A stretch of DNA of 64,000 nt, from assembly GCF_900105345.1 (NCBI RefSeq), contig NZ_FNSN01000004.1:186001-250000 (forward strand), read 5' to 3'. A program made the translations under genes and the position numbers. The DNA comes from Arthrobacter woluwensis. Its GTDB lineage: Bacteria; Actinomycetota; Actinomycetes; Actinomycetales; Micrococcaceae. Below are positions 7,866-17,248 of the stretch, piece by piece. A model generated the notes under the pieces. That model was not told the origin of the DNA, searched no databases, and was given only the letters and a program-made list of their open reading frames with translations. Numbering within the stretch: the first letter of the stretch is position 1; every line of letters starts with the position of its first letter.

Positions 7866-9791
7866 CTACACCGTCCGGAGCGCGTGATCCCGGTCGGGGT
7901 CGGTCTCTCCGCGGCGGGCGGCGAAGCGGAGACGGGCATTGAGCTTGAGCGAGTCGTCCTCGCCGAACGCCGAATCCAGCAGGAAGATCTGCCGCGGAGC
8001 CGGATCGAGGCCCAGCAATGCTTCGATGAACTCCGGAGTGATCCTCCGGGCCGCGCTCACGGCGACCGCTCCGCCCTCCGCGAGCACCACCACCTCGCCG
8101 GCCAGCGGCAGCACGTCAAGGGACGTGTCCAGGCGGACACCCGCCTTGAGGAGGATCTCGTGCACGATCTGTTCGTCCGTGGCCGACGCCTCGACGTTGT
8201 CCACGAACACCTCGAGGTCCTCTCCGAGCAGCGTGCTCACCTCCGGGGACCACTCCCGGAAGTGGGACGCGCTCAGCCGGAAGGCCCGGAATCCGGTGTC
8301 GGTGGATGCGGTGCCGCCGGCCGGGCCTGTGCCGGCCTCGGCCTCCAGGCCGGCCCCCGGGCCGGCCTCCGGGCGGGCCTCCGGGCCGGCCGCCTCCGAC
8401 TCCGTCTCCGATCTCAGCAGGCGTCCAGCTCGCCGGACACGCTCCCGGGTGACGGCGGCCAGGGTGGGGAACCCGGGCCGACCGGACTCCTCGGGAAGCT
8501 GGACGAGCAGGAAGCGGCGGTCGCCGCCGTCGTCGGCGTTCTGCCGGAGGACCGCCTCGGCCGTCGTGCCGGAGCCGGCGAAGAAGTCCAGCACCAGATC
8601 GCCGCCCGTGGGCGAGGTGGCGGCGCGGACGAGCTGCTGCACGAAGTCCACCGGTTTCGGGTAGTCGAAGGCGCCGCCCAGGCCGAGCCGTTCCAGGTCC
8701 TTGCGGCCCTGTTCGGAGAGGACCTTCACGATCGAGTAGAGCTTGGAGGTCGCCTCGCGGACGGGGGTGCGCTTCGCGACGGCGTGCTTGCCGCCGCCCC
8801 ACGGCAGGAGGAAGAGCTCCCCGCGGGCGATCCACTCGTCGACCTCCCGCTTCTTCGCCTCGCCCTTGTACTCGACGAGCTCCTCATACAGGCAGCGGCG
8901 TTCCACCCCCGGCTCGTACTTGCCGAACGTCTTGCGGATCACGTCGTCATCGACCAGGTACCGCACGCCGTCGATCTCCTCGACGCGGCCCTGGACCACC
9001 TTGTCACGGCGCAGCGGCGGCAGGCTCCGCAGGGACTTGGCCACGACGAGCGCGTAGTCGTGGCCGCGCACCACATGACGGGCGTTGCCCCCGCCCTTGG
9101 CCCGCTGATGGATCAGGGTGGCCACGAAGTTCTCCGAGCCGAAGATCTCGTCCACCAGGTGGCGCAGGGAGGCCAGCTCGCCGTCGTCGATCGAGACGAT
9201 CAGCGCGCCGTCCTCGGCCAGCAGGCTCCGCGCCAGGACGAGCCGCGGGTACATCATGCTCAGCCAGTCCGAGTGGAACCGGCCCGACGTCTCCCGGTTG
9301 GCCGAGGTGCGGAACCCCTGGCCGTCCACCTGCCCAGAGCGCCGGAGGTAGGCCGCGGTGGGCTCGGCGAAGTCGTCCTCATAGATGAAGTCGTGGCCGG
9401 TGTTGTAGGGCGGGTCCAGATAGATCAGCTTGACGCTGCCGTAGTACGGCTTCTGCAGGAGCTTGAGGACTTCGAGATTCTCCCCCTCGACGACGGCGTT
9501 CCGGGTGCCGGCCCAGCCGGCGGACTCGTGGTGCAGCGGGTCCAGGGTGCCCGTGGACGGCCGCTGCGCCAGCCGGACGGCCTCGCGCTTGCCGGGCCAG
9601 CTAAGCCCGTAGCGCTCCTGAGGCTCGTCGGCGCCCAGGGTGGGGACGGCGTCGCCGAGCAGGACGCGCAGCCGAGCGAGGTCCACGGCGCCGTCCGCGA
9701 AGGCCTCCGGGAAGAGCTCCCTCAGCTCCGCGACGCGGTCCGGGCGGTGCTCCCCCGCAAGCTCCTCGACCGTCCGGATTCCGTCCGGCAT
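7866..9791 (-). CDS. mod: Type III DNA methyltransferase, Mod subunit
   Basis: 641 residues. The ATG at 9791 is preceded by GGGAGGAG; the frame is open further upstream but without a better site. Beta-class adenine methyltransferase: the catalytic DPPYNTG (DPPY at residues 126-129) comes before the SAM-binding DFFAGSGTT. The region between the two, with PKPVDFVQQLV, is the recognition part that gives the system its specificity. Near the C-terminus a low-complexity Glu/Ala/Pro/Gly stretch is encoded by 12-nt tandem repeats (8347-8394). It pairs with res downstream and faces an XRE gene upstream. Methylates DNA alone and is needed for cleavage with Res. Confidence 0.93.
   Translation of the reverse strand: MPDGIRTVEELAGEHRPDRVAELRELFPEAFADGAVDLARLRVLLGDAVPTLGADEPQERYGLSWPGKREAVRLAQRPSTGTLDPLHHESAGWAGTRNAVVEGENLEVLKLLQKPYYGSVKLIYLDPPYNTGHDFIYEDDFAEPTAAYLRRSGQVDGQGFRTSANRETSGRFHSDWLSMMYPRLVLARSLLAEDGALIVSIDDGELASLRHLVDEIFGSENFVATLIHQRAKGGGNARHVVRGHDYALVVAKSLRSLPPLRRDKVVQGRVEEIDGVRYLVDDDVIRKTFGKYEPGVERRCLYEELVEYKGEAKKREVDEWIARGELFLLPWGGGKHAVAKRTPVREATSKLYSIVKVLSEQGRKDLERLGLGGAFDYPKPVDFVQQLVRAATSPTGGDLVLDFFAGSGTTAEAVLRQNADDGGDRRFLLVQLPEESGRPGFPTLAAVTRERVRRAGRLLRSETESEAAGPEARPEAGPGAGLEAEAGTGPAGGTASTDTGFRAFRLSASHFREWSPEVSTLLGEDLEVFVDNVEASATDEQIVHEILLKAGVRLDTSLDVLPLAGEVVVLAEGGAVAVSAARRITPEFIEALLGLDPAPRQIFLLDSAFGEDDSLKLNARLRFAARRGETDPDRDHALRTV
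8347..8394. repeat. Four imperfect 12-bp tandem repeats inside mod
   Basis: Four consecutive units of the type GGGCCGGCCTCC cover 8347-8394, with degenerate copies just before (from about 8329). The unit is a multiple of three, so copy-number change would alter a linker in Mod without shifting the frame. Confidence 0.75.
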
Positions 9792-9850
9792 CCCGTTCTC
9801 CTCCCTGCTGGACCGTTGCAAACAGTCACAGTGATCGATTTCGCACACTA

Positions 9851-9868
9851 TGACAGTTATACATGTCA
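9851..9868. promoter_or_regulatory. Inverted repeat TGACA-N8-TGTCA between mod and the XRE gene
   Basis: The 109-bp mod-XRE gap is AT-rich compared with its surroundings. It holds TGACA at 9851-9855 and TGTCA at 9864-9868, spaced by 8 nt, with TTATACA in the middle. The size and position suit the operator of a controller-type XRE protein; the central TATA-like element could be a -10 for either direction. Assignment is by inference. Confidence 0.5.
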
Positions 9869-9900
9869 CGAGCAGGGGCTTTCTACTCTGTCATTGATGG

Positions 9901-10176
9901 GTGTCCAGTCATGCCAAGCTCACTCCGGAGGCCTCCAAGGCCCTCGGTCTGCGCTTGCAGGCGCTTCGCGCGGACTTCGGCTGGACGCAGGCGGAGGTCG
10001 CCGGGCTCATCGGCCTGTCCCGCGGCCACTACCGCACGCTCGAGCTGGGGCACCGTGACTACGGCGACCGCTCGACGTCGAACCCCACCATCGCCACCCT
10101 CCTGGAGCTGGCGCGCGTCTACCGGATCGATCCCAAAGAGCTGATCGACCTGGTCCTGGAGAACAGCGGCAAGTGA
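9901..10176 (+). CDS. XRE-family helix-turn-helix regulator (possible RM controller)
   Basis: 91 residues, GTG start at 9901 without a clear ribosome site. A TACTCT hexamer lies 11 nt upstream and a leaderless transcript is possible. The Cro/C1-type fold is clear: GLRLQALRADFGWTQAEVA, then GLSRGHYRTLELG as recognition helix, and SNPTIATLLELARVY, IDPKEL. Small stand-alone XRE proteins next to restriction-modification genes often act as controllers that delay nuclease expression. Here the gene is divergent from mod and shares an 18-bp inverted repeat with it. A role outside the RM system cannot be excluded. Confidence 0.8.
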   Translation: MSSHAKLTPEASKALGLRLQALRADFGWTQAEVAGLIGLSRGHYRTLELGHRDYGDRSTSNPTIATLLELARVYRIDPKELIDLVLENSGK

Positions 10177-10178
10177 TC

Positions 10179-10196
10179 CTCCGGTCATGACCGGAG
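10179..10196. terminator. 18-bp perfect palindrome after the XRE gene
   Basis: CTCCGGTCATGACCGGAG lies three bases after the XRE stop and before the convergent permease gene. As RNA it can fold only with a minimal loop and has no T-tract. A second GC-rich hairpin follows at about 10224-10250. Probable weak two-way terminator. Confidence 0.4.
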
Positions 10197-10287
10197 CCTA
10201 CGCCCGCCCTCCGACACTGTTTCCGGGCGGCGACGGCAAAGGCCGCCGGAAGGAATCCGACGGCCCTGCTTTTCACGGTCCAGTGCC

Positions 10288-11712
10288 CTAGTGTCCCGGG
10301 ATCTCCGCAGGCACTCCGTGCTCCTCGAGCCCGGCGGCGCGGCGCGCCTTCAGCCGCTTGCGCACGAACGGCCAGCAGATCGCCAGAACCGCGACGGAGA
10401 CGAGCGAGGTCCAGACCTGCGTCTGACCGGACTCGCCGGAGAGCAGCATGACCACCACGATGCCGAGCACCGCCACGATCACCAGGATCCCGAGCCACGG
10501 GTGCAGCCACATCTTGAGCTTCAGCTGCGACTCCTCCTCCGGGCTCAGTGCCGCACGGGTGCGCAGCTGGGTCAGGGCGATGAACGCGTAGACGAACAGC
10601 GCCACGAGGCCGGCGGAGTTCATGATGAAGTCGAAGATGCCGGAATCCGGGGCGGTGAAGTTGATGATCACCGCGGCGTAGCCACCCAGGGTCGAGGCGA
10701 TGACGGCGGCCACGGGTACGCCGGAGGAGGACTTCCGCGCGATCAGCTTCGGCGCGTAGCCCTGCTCCGCGATCGAGGAGAACATGCGCGCAGCGGAATA
10801 CAGGCCGGAGTTCAGCACGGAGCAGACGGCGGTCAGGATCACGGCGCTCATGACGACGTCGGCGCCCGGCAGGCCGTACAGGCTGAAGAGGTAGGCGAAC
10901 GGCGCCTTCTCCTTCGGGTCCGGGAGCTGGTTCCACGGCACGATGGTGACGATCAGCAGAACCGCTCCGACGAAGAAGATCAGGATGCGCCAGATGACGG
11001 TGCTGGTGGCCTGACGCACACCCTTGGCGGGGTCCTCCGACTCGGAGGCCGCCATGACGGCGATCTCGGTGCCGAAGTAGGAGAAGATCACGATGGCCAC
11101 GCCGCCGACCACGGCATCGATGCCCTTCGGCATGAATCCGCCGTGTTCCCAGAGGTTCGGGATGGATAAGTGCGCGTTCGGCCACAGACCGAAGGCGAAC
11201 AGGATGCCGACCACGAGGAAGACCACGATCGCGGCCACCTTGATGCTGGCCAGCCAGAACTCGGTCTCACCGAAGGAGCGGAGCGACACGAGATTCGCCC
11301 CGGTGAACACGAGGAGCAGCAGGATCGAGAAGACCCACTGCGGCACCCCGGGCACCCAGCCGTTCAGGATGGAGCCGCCCACCACGGCCTCGTAGGCGAT
11401 CACGCCCACCCAGAAGTACCAGTAGAGCCAGCCCACGAAGTACGCGGCCCAGTCCCCGAGGCCCACCCGGGCGTACTCCATGAAGGAGCCGACGGCGGGA
11501 CGCGCCGCGGCCATCTCGCCCAGCATCCGCATGGCCAGGAAGACCAGCAGACCGCCGATGAGGTAGGAGATCACGGCGGCCGGACCGACGGCCTTGATCA
11601 CATTGGCCGACCCGACGAACAGGCTGGAACCGATGATCCCGCCGAGCGTGATCATGGTGACGTGACGGGAGCGGAGTTTCTTCCCCTCGGGGTGCGGGCT
11701 GTCCTGGGACAT
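10288..11712 (-). CDS. APC-superfamily amino-acid permease (GabP/AnsP-like)
   Basis: 474 residues, about 12 membrane helices. The signature of the amino-acid transporter family is present at the start: SRHVTMITLGGIIGSSLFVG (helix 1 with the unwound GGIIG), and EMAAARPAVGSFMEYAR in the helix 2/3 region. SYFGTEIAVMAASESEDP in helix 6 fits GABA/aromatic/asparagine-type proton symporters, but the substrate cannot be assigned. C-terminal tail is charged (KRLKARRAAG). It is convergent with the XRE gene and divergent from nothing close; a 158-bp gap separates it from the RamB-like gene. Confidence 0.85.
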   Translation of the reverse strand: MSQDSPHPEGKKLRSRHVTMITLGGIIGSSLFVGSANVIKAVGPAAVISYLIGGLLVFLAMRMLGEMAAARPAVGSFMEYARVGLGDWAAYFVGWLYWYFWVGVIAYEAVVGGSILNGWVPGVPQWVFSILLLLVFTGANLVSLRSFGETEFWLASIKVAAIVVFLVVGILFAFGLWPNAHLSIPNLWEHGGFMPKGIDAVVGGVAIVIFSYFGTEIAVMAASESEDPAKGVRQATSTVIWRILIFFVGAVLLIVTIVPWNQLPDPKEKAPFAYLFSLYGLPGADVVMSAVILTAVCSVLNSGLYSAARMFSSIAEQGYAPKLIARKSSSGVPVAAVIASTLGGYAAVIINFTAPDSGIFDFIMNSAGLVALFVYAFIALTQLRTRAALSPEEESQLKLKMWLHPWLGILVIVAVLGIVVVMLLSGESGQTQVWTSLVSVAVLAICWPFVRKRLKARRAAGLEEHGVPAEIPGH

Positions 11713-11870
11713 GGAGCCTCATTTCTGCAGAAGGTGGTGCGATGCGCCCGAGGGCACCCGGAATCCTACGCCACAATGGACCGGCTTTTCACGTCATGCC
11801 CCGCTCCGGGACGCCGCCCCTACTCGGCTGCACCCGGCCCGGCACAGGACACGTCAGTGGCGGAACGGAG

Positions 11871-13382
11871 TCACCGGCCCTCTTCGTGCGCCGCCAGGAA
11901 GCTGTAGACCTCGGTCTCGTCCACGCCGGGGAACGCGCCCGGGGGCATGGCCGCCAGGAGGTGCGAGTGTGCCCGCGCGGACGGCCAGGCGTTCCCGGCC
12001 CAGGCCTCGGACAGCTGCGCCGGAGGCTGACGGCAGCAGCTCGGATCCGGGCAGTTCGACACCGACCGCACCGTCGTCTCGCGCCCGCGGAACCACTTCA
12101 CATGGGCGTACGGCACCCCGACGGAGAGGGAGAACTGGCCGCCCGCGGAGCGCTCGGTGCGGGCCGTGCACCAGAACGTGCCGGCCTTGGTGTCGGTGTA
12201 CTGACTGTAGGGGCTGAACTTGTCGGCCACCCCGAACACCACCCGGCTCGTCCAGTTCTTGCAGCTCGGCTGGCCCTCGATCGACCCCGTGTGGTCCTTC
12301 GGGAAGATCACCCCGTCGTTTTCGTAGGCCTTGTAGATGATGCCGCTCTGGTGGGTCTTCTGGAAGTGCGTCGTGATGCCGAGGTGGTGCGTGGCGAGGT
12401 TGGTGAAGCGGTGGGCGGCGGTCTCATAGGACACGGCGAAGTGGTCCCGCAGGTCCTCGATGGCGATCTCCTTGGCCGCCTTCGCGTGCTGCAGGAACTC
12501 GACCGTGGCGTCCTCCGGCAGCATGAGCGCGGCCGCGAAGTAATTGGTGGCCACGCGCTGGTGCAGGAAGTCCCCGTAGTTCCGCGGTGTCTCGTGCCCC
12601 AGGACGTAGTGGCCCAGCGCCTGGAGCAGCACCGAGCGCGGATCGTGGTCGCCTGAAGAACCCTGCGTGAGGTAGATCCGCCGGTTCTTCAGGTCCGTCA
12701 CGCTCCGGGTCGAATGCGGAAGGTCGCTCACGTGATGCAGCGTGAAGCCCAGGTGGGCGGCGATGTCCGAGATGACGAACTGGCTGAGCGGCCCGCCGCT
12801 GTACCCGACGCCGGCCAGGACCTTCTTGGCCTCGGCCTCGTACTCCGGGAAGTAGTTGCCCCGCTGGCGCATCATCACGCGCAGCTCGCTGTTCGCCCGC
12901 CGCGCCTCCTCCGGGGTGGCGAGCTGCTCGTTGAGGCGCCGTTCGAGTTCCTTCAGCAGGCCGAGCTGCGCTTCCAGCACGTCATTGGGCAGCCGCGGCC
13001 CCACCCGGATGGCCGGCAGGTTGAGGGACTCGTAGAGAGCGCTGCGCTGGTAGCGCTCCAGCTCGATCTCCATGGCGGCGCGGCGGCTGGGAGGTTCCGT
13101 GCCGAGCAGATCGTCCAGCCCGACGTCGAGCGCTCCGGCCAGCTGCTGCAGGGCGCCCAGGCGCGGCTCGCGCTTGCCGTTCTCCAGCAGGCTGAGCTGG
13201 CTCGGCGCCATGCCGACGACGCCGGAGAGAGCCTCGAGCGTCAGACCCGCCTTCTTGCGCAGGTGCCGGACCCGGCGGCCGAGCGCGATGACATCCACCC
13301 CGCCGCTGTCGCCGAGGGGCGCAGGCCTCTCCAGACCGGCATGCCAGTTGCCACGGACCGTGTGCTGCTCCGAACGCGTCAT
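11871..13382 (-). CDS. ramB: RamB-like regulator (XRE plus ScfR/ImmA-IrrE-like domains)
   Basis: 503 residues; the ATG at 13382 is chosen because the upstream extension is unlike the family. The HTH domain reads [20 protein letters not shown], then [22 protein letters not shown]. The middle region resembles the ImmA/IrrE peptidase fold, but the metal motif is degenerate ([11 protein letters not shown] instead of HExxH), consistent with a sensory rather than proteolytic role. The C-terminus is the short-chain acyl regulator region with Cys-rich NCPDPSCC. RamB in Corynebacterium glutamicum controls acetate and glyoxylate genes. Here it is divergent from aceA with 141 bp between them, which supports the same role. 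Confidence 0.82.
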   Translation of the reverse strand: MTRSEQHTVRGNWHAGLERPAPLGDSGGVDVIALGRRVRHLRKKAGLTLEALSGVVGMAPSQLSLLENGKREPRLGALQQLAGALDVGLDDLLGTEPPSRRAAMEIELERYQRSALYESLNLPAIRVGPRLPNDVLEAQLGLLKELERRLNEQLATPEEARRANSELRVMMRQRGNYFPEYEAEAKKVLAGVGYSGGPLSQFVISDIAAHLGFTLHHVSDLPHSTRSVTDLKNRRIYLTQGSSGDHDPRSVLLQALGHYVLGHETPRNYGDFLHQRVATNYFAAALMLPEDATVEFLQHAKAAKEIAIEDLRDHFAVSYETAAHRFTNLATHHLGITTHFQKTHQSGIIYKAYENDGVIFPKDHTGSIEGQPSCKNWTSRVVFGVADKFSPYSQYTDTKAGTFWCTARTERSAGGQFSLSVGVPYAHVKWFRGRETTVRSVSNCPDPSCCRQPPAQLSEAWAGNAWPSARAHSHLLAAMPPGAFPGVDETEVYSFLAAHEEGR

Positions 13383-13411
13383 TTTTTGAGAATACGGGAA
13401 GAAGTGCATTT

Positions 13412-13474
13412 CTTTCCAGGGAAAACGTCTGGAAAGGGGGTTGAAACTGCGGAAATCTTGAAGCACGGCAAAGT
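13412..13474. promoter_or_regulatory. Candidate operator sites between ramB and aceA
   Basis: Two elements are visible in this AT-enriched gap: an 8-bp inverted repeat CTTTCCAG-N9-CTGGAAAG (13412-13436), and GCAAAGT (13468-13474), the reverse complement of ACTTTGC, which is the core of the RamB box described in C. glutamicum. The placement about 50-110 nt before aceA suits control of aceA, ramB or both. Confidence 0.45.
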
Positions 13475-13523
13475 ACAGCCGGCATCAAGAGCTCAGCGAA
13501 GAGCCCTACTTGAGGAGACGGAC

Positions 13524-14840
13524 ATGACCGCAGAATTCACCACTTCCCCGAGCACCCCCGAAGAGTCGGCGGCGGCCCTGGAGCTGGAATGGTCTGCCAA
13601 CCCGCGTTGGGAGGGCATCCAGCGCGACTACTCGGCCGCCGACGTCGTCCGCCTCCGCGGTCGTGTCAGCGAAGAGCACACGCTCGCCCGCCGCGGATCG
13701 GAGAAGCTCTGGGCCCAGCTCAAGGAGCAGCAGAGCAAGGGCGAGCACACCCACGCCCTCGGCGCCCTCACCGGCAACCAGGCCGTGCAGCAGGTCAAGG
13801 CCGGACTCAAGGCCATCTACCTCTCCGGCTGGCAGGTCGCCGCGGACGCCAACAACGCCGCTCAGACCTACCCGGACCAGTCCCTGTACCCGGCCAACTC
13901 CGTGCCGCAGGTGGTCCGCCGCATCAACAACGCCCTGCTCCGCGCGGACCAGATCGAGTTCTCCGAAGGCAAGCAGTCCGTGGAGGACTGGCTGGTCCCG
14001 ATCGTCGCCGACGCCGAGGCCGGCTTCGGCGGCCCGCTGAACGCCTACGAGCTCATGAAGTCCATGATCGCCTCCGGCGCCTCGGGTGTTCACTGGGAGG
14101 ACCAGCTGGCCAGCGAGAAGAAATGCGGCCACCTGGGCGGCAAGGTGCTGATCCCCACCCAGCAGCACATCCGCACCCTCAACGCGGCCCGACTGGCCGC
14201 CGACGTGTCCGGTGTCCCGAGCGTCATCATCGCCCGGACCGACGCCGAAGCCGCCACGCTCATCACGAGCGACGTGGACGAGCGGGACCAGGAGTTCATC
14301 ACCGGCGAGCGCACGGCGGAGGGCTTCTACAAGGTCCGCAACGGCATCGAGCCCTGCATCGCCCGCGCCAAGGCCTACGCCCCGTACTCGGACCTCATCT
14401 GGATGGAGACGGGCACCCCGGACCTCGAGCTGGCCCGGAAGTTCGCGGAGGCCGTCAAGTCCGAGTTCCCGGACCAGATGCTCGCCTACAACTGCTCCCC
14501 GTCCTTCAACTGGAAGAAGCACCTGGACGACGCCACGATCGCCAAGTTCCAGCGCGAGCTGGGCGCCATGGGCTTCACCTTCCAGTTCATCACCCTGGCC
14601 GGCTTCCACGCCCTGAACTACTCCATGTTCGATCTCGCCCACGGCTACGCCCGTGACGGCATGAGCGCCTATGTGGAACTCCAGGAGCGCGAGTTCGCCG
14701 CCGAAGACCGCGGATACACCGCGACCAAGCACCAGCGCGAAGTGGGCACCGGCTACTTCGATCTGGTCTCCACTGCCCTGAACCCGAACGGCAGCACCCT
14801 GGCCCTGGTGGGATCCACCGAAGAAGGCCAGTTCCACTGA
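13524..14840 (+). CDS. aceA: Isocitrate lyase
   Basis: 438 residues, ATG at 13524 behind GAGGAGAC. Splits isocitrate into glyoxylate and succinate, the first step of the glyoxylate shunt. The active-site hexapeptide region EKKCGHLGG is present with catalytic Cys201 and His203; also NWEADAE-type metal region as [19 protein letters not shown] and YNCSPSFNW. Length is that of the short prokaryotic isocitrate lyases (about 430). aceB follows after 33 bases, forming an aceAB operon for growth on acetate or fatty acids, probably under the divergent RamB-like regulator. Confidence 0.97.
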   Translation: MTAEFTTSPSTPEESAAALELEWSANPRWEGIQRDYSAADVVRLRGRVSEEHTLARRGSEKLWAQLKEQQSKGEHTHALGALTGNQAVQQVKAGLKAIYLSGWQVAADANNAAQTYPDQSLYPANSVPQVVRRINNALLRADQIEFSEGKQSVEDWLVPIVADAEAGFGGPLNAYELMKSMIASGASGVHWEDQLASEKKCGHLGGKVLIPTQQHIRTLNAARLAADVSGVPSVIIARTDAEAATLITSDVDERDQEFITGERTAEGFYKVRNGIEPCIARAKAYAPYSDLIWMETGTPDLELARKFAEAVKSEFPDQMLAYNCSPSFNWKKHLDDATIAKFQRELGAMGFTFQFITLAGFHALNYSMFDLAHGYARDGMSAYVELQEREFAAEDRGYTATKHQREVGTGYFDLVSTALNPNGSTLALVGSTEEGQFH

Positions 14841-14873
14841 GGTTCCCCGCACGAATTTTCTAAGGACAGTGAC

Positions 14874-16499
14874 ATGACCACCACCTTCGAGCTCACCGCT
14901 CAGCCGATCCGGAGGCAGGGAGAGATCCTGACCCCGGAGGCTCTGGAATTCATCGAACGGCTGCACCGGGCGCTCGGCGAGCGCCGCACCGAACTGCTCG
15001 ACGCCCGTCACGGCCGCCGGGCCCGGATCGCCGGAGGCGAGGACCCGCAGTTCCCGCACGGCACCGAACACATCCGGGAGGACCGCAGCTGGCGGGTCGC
15101 TCCGCCGGCCCCGGGTCTGAACGAGCGCCGCGTCGAACTGGCCGGGCCCACCGACCGCCGCACCACCATCAGCGCGCTCAACTCGGGCGCCTCGGTCTGG
15201 GTGGCGGACTTCGAGGATTCCCTGACCCCTAGCTGGCGCAACATCATCTCCGGCCAGTTGAACCTGATGGACGCCCTGGAACGGCGCATCGACTTCACCG
15301 CCCCGGACGGCACGGAGCTGCGTCTGACCGAGGGCACGCTCCCCACCATCGTGATGCGTCCCCGCGGTCTGCACCTGCCGGAGAAGCACCTCCTCTCGGG
15401 CGGCCAGCCGGTCTCCGGGTCGATCGTGGACTTCGGGCTCTACTTCTTCCACAACGCCCGTCGCCTGCTGGCCCAGGGCCGCGGCCCCTACTTCTACCTG
15501 CCGAAGGTGGAGACGCATCAGGAGGCGCGCTGGTGGAACGACCTGTTCATCCTGGCGCAGGACCTGCTGGGGCTGCCCCAGGGCACCATCCGCGCCACGG
15601 TCCTGATCGAGACCATCTCGGCGGCCTTCGAGATGGAGGAGATCCTGTACGAACTGCGGGATCACGCCTCCGGGCTGGCCGCCGGGCACTGGGACTACAT
15701 CTTCTCCCTCATCAAGACGTTCCGGACCCGTGGTCCGCGCTTCGTCCTCCCGGACCGCTCCCAGATCACCATGGAGCAGCCGTTCATCCGGGCCTACTCG
15801 GAACAGCTGGTGCACATCTGCCACAAGCGGGGCGCCATGGCGATCGGCGGCATGTCCGCCGAGGTTCCGAGCCGGCGCGACGCCGCACAGAACGCTCGCG
15901 CGACCGCCGCGGTCCGCGCGGACACCACGCGCTTCGCCGTGGACGGGTTCGACGGCACCTGGGTGGCGCATCCGGATCTGGTGTCCTCCGCCCGCGAGGT
16001 GTTCGACGCCGCCCTCGGTCAGCGCCCGCACCAGATGGACCGGCAGCGCCTGGACGTGGTCCCGGACGCCCGCGCTCTGATCGACCTCTCGCAGACCACC
16101 GGCACCATCACGGAGGCGGGCATCCGCTCGAACGTCGAGATCGGCATCCGGTACATCGAATCCTGGCTGCGGGGCAACGGCGCCGTGACGATCCGCCGCA
16201 ACATGGAGGACGCGTCCACGGCGGAAATCTCCCGTTCGCAGCTTTGGCAGTGGATCCACAACCAGGCGATCACAGACCAGGGCGAGGTCATCACCCGCGA
16301 ATGGGTGACGGAGATCTTCGAGGAGGTCTACAGCGGACTGGAGCGCTTCGAGGGTGACCGATTCCGCGACGCCCGGGAGCTCTTCGAGGAAGTGGCCCTG
16401 GCCTCCTTCTTCCCGACCTTCCTGACCATCCCGGCCTACGCCCGGTTCCTCTCCACCTCCGCGGAGGATGCGAGGGAACGTCGGCTGGTGGCCGCCTGA
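14874..16499 (+). CDS. aceB: Malate synthase A
   Basis: 541 residues, ATG at 14874 with AAGGAC upstream. Condenses glyoxylate with acetyl-CoA to malate. Signature segments: WVADFEDSLTPSW, IVMRPRGLHLPEKH, the KVETHQEARWWNDLF helix, TVLIETISAAFEMEEILYE, and GGMSAEVPSRRD near the CoA site. Length and motif order match the A isoform rather than the larger G form. Cotranscribed with aceA; a classical hairpin terminator follows at 16589. Confidence 0.97.
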   Translation: MTTTFELTAQPIRRQGEILTPEALEFIERLHRALGERRTELLDARHGRRARIAGGEDPQFPHGTEHIREDRSWRVAPPAPGLNERRVELAGPTDRRTTISALNSGASVWVADFEDSLTPSWRNIISGQLNLMDALERRIDFTAPDGTELRLTEGTLPTIVMRPRGLHLPEKHLLSGGQPVSGSIVDFGLYFFHNARRLLAQGRGPYFYLPKVETHQEARWWNDLFILAQDLLGLPQGTIRATVLIETISAAFEMEEILYELRDHASGLAAGHWDYIFSLIKTFRTRGPRFVLPDRSQITMEQPFIRAYSEQLVHICHKRGAMAIGGMSAEVPSRRDAAQNARATAAVRADTTRFAVDGFDGTWVAHPDLVSSAREVFDAALGQRPHQMDRQRLDVVPDARALIDLSQTTGTITEAGIRSNVEIGIRYIESWLRGNGAVTIRRNMEDASTAEISRSQLWQWIHNQAITDQGEVITREWVTEIFEEVYSGLERFEGDRFRDARELFEEVALASFFPTFLTIPAYARFLSTSAEDARERRLVAA

Positions 16500-16588
16500 A
16501 ACCACCTGTCGGCGCCGGCGCCGCGACGGACTCGCAACACGTACCCCGAAGGCCGGGGGCGGCCCGGCCGACAGGGAACATCCGCCCC

Positions 16589-16633
16589 CACGACGACGGC
16601 GGCGCACCGGAGAGGTGCGCCGCCGTCGTCGTG
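16589..16633 (+). terminator. Terminator of the aceAB operon
   Basis: A 20-bp perfect stem (16589-16608 with 16614-16633) around GGAGA, containing the GACGACGGCGG core seen in several other terminators of this window. No T-tract, as is common in actinobacteria. Confidence 0.8.
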
Positions 16634-16653
16634 CTGGGCCGGTGCTGATCGTC

Positions 16654-16726
16654 CGTTGCGTTGCGTGCTCAGTTGTTGCGGGTCCGAAGCGCCGGAACCC
16701 GCAACAACTGAGCACGCAACGCAACG
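16654..16726. repeat. 73-nt palindrome (30-bp perfect stem)
   Basis: Arms 16654-16683 and 16697-16726 are perfect reverse complements with a 13-nt loop. The arm contains TTGCGTTGCGTGCTCAG. It follows the ordinary aceB terminator by only 20 bases and precedes a co-oriented gene, so it is not needed as that terminator. Confidence 0.9.
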
Positions 16727-16762
16727 CCCGGGCCGAACGGCGCGCGCCCCTAGACTGTGACC

Positions 16763-17248
16763 ATGCCGACCCTTGAGGCCACCACCACCGTCGCCATCGA
16801 CCCGGAACTCGCGTTCGCGGTGTCCCAGACCCACGGCGAGCTGCGGCTCCGCTGGGACCGGTTCATCCGGGCCGAACGGCTCCTCGACGGCGCGACCTCC
16901 CAGGGCAAGGGCGTCCGGACGTGGACGCGGCACCGCTGGGGGATGCCGATGGTGAGCGAGTGCGTGTCCTTCCACCCGCCGTCGCACACCGGCATGCACA
17001 TGACCGAGGGGCCGTGGTTCTTCGAACGGTTCGCCGGGGGCTGGCGGTTCAAAGCAGCGGACGACGGCGGCACGCTCGTGAGCTGGCGCTACAGCTTCGC
17101 GTGCCGGCCGGCATGGCTCGCGCCGCTCGCGGAGTGGATCGGCGCCAAGGTCCTGCAACGGGAGATCAGAGCCCGCCTTGACGGCTTCGCCGCCGGCTGC
17201 GCCGACCCTGAAGTCCTCGACGCGGTCCGGAGCGGCCGCCGCTCCTAG
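16763..17248 (+). CDS. SRPBCC family protein
   Basis: 161 residues. ATG at 16763 (GTG at 16757 is an in-frame alternative). A TAGACT hexamer ends 6 nt before the GTG, suggesting a leaderless or nearly leaderless transcript. The fold signs are ATTTVAIDPELAFAVSQ at the start, TEGPWFFERFAGGWRF, GGTLVSWRYSFACRP, and a C-terminal helix. Similar proteins are annotated only as polyketide-cyclase/dehydrase-like. Its TAG stop overlaps the TAG stop of the convergent MFS gene in the tetranucleotide CTAG (17245-17248). Confidence 0.7.
   Translation: MPTLEATTTVAIDPELAFAVSQTHGELRLRWDRFIRAERLLDGATSQGKGVRTWTRHRWGMPMVSECVSFHPPSHTGMHMTEGPWFFERFAGGWRFKAADDGGTLVSWRYSFACRPAWLAPLAEWIGAKVLQREIRARLDGFAAGCADPEVLDAVRSGRRS

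Noticed and set aside
13506-16724. 1072-codon open frame opposite aceA-aceB
   Set aside because: Antisense shadow of two recognised enzymes, no domain features.
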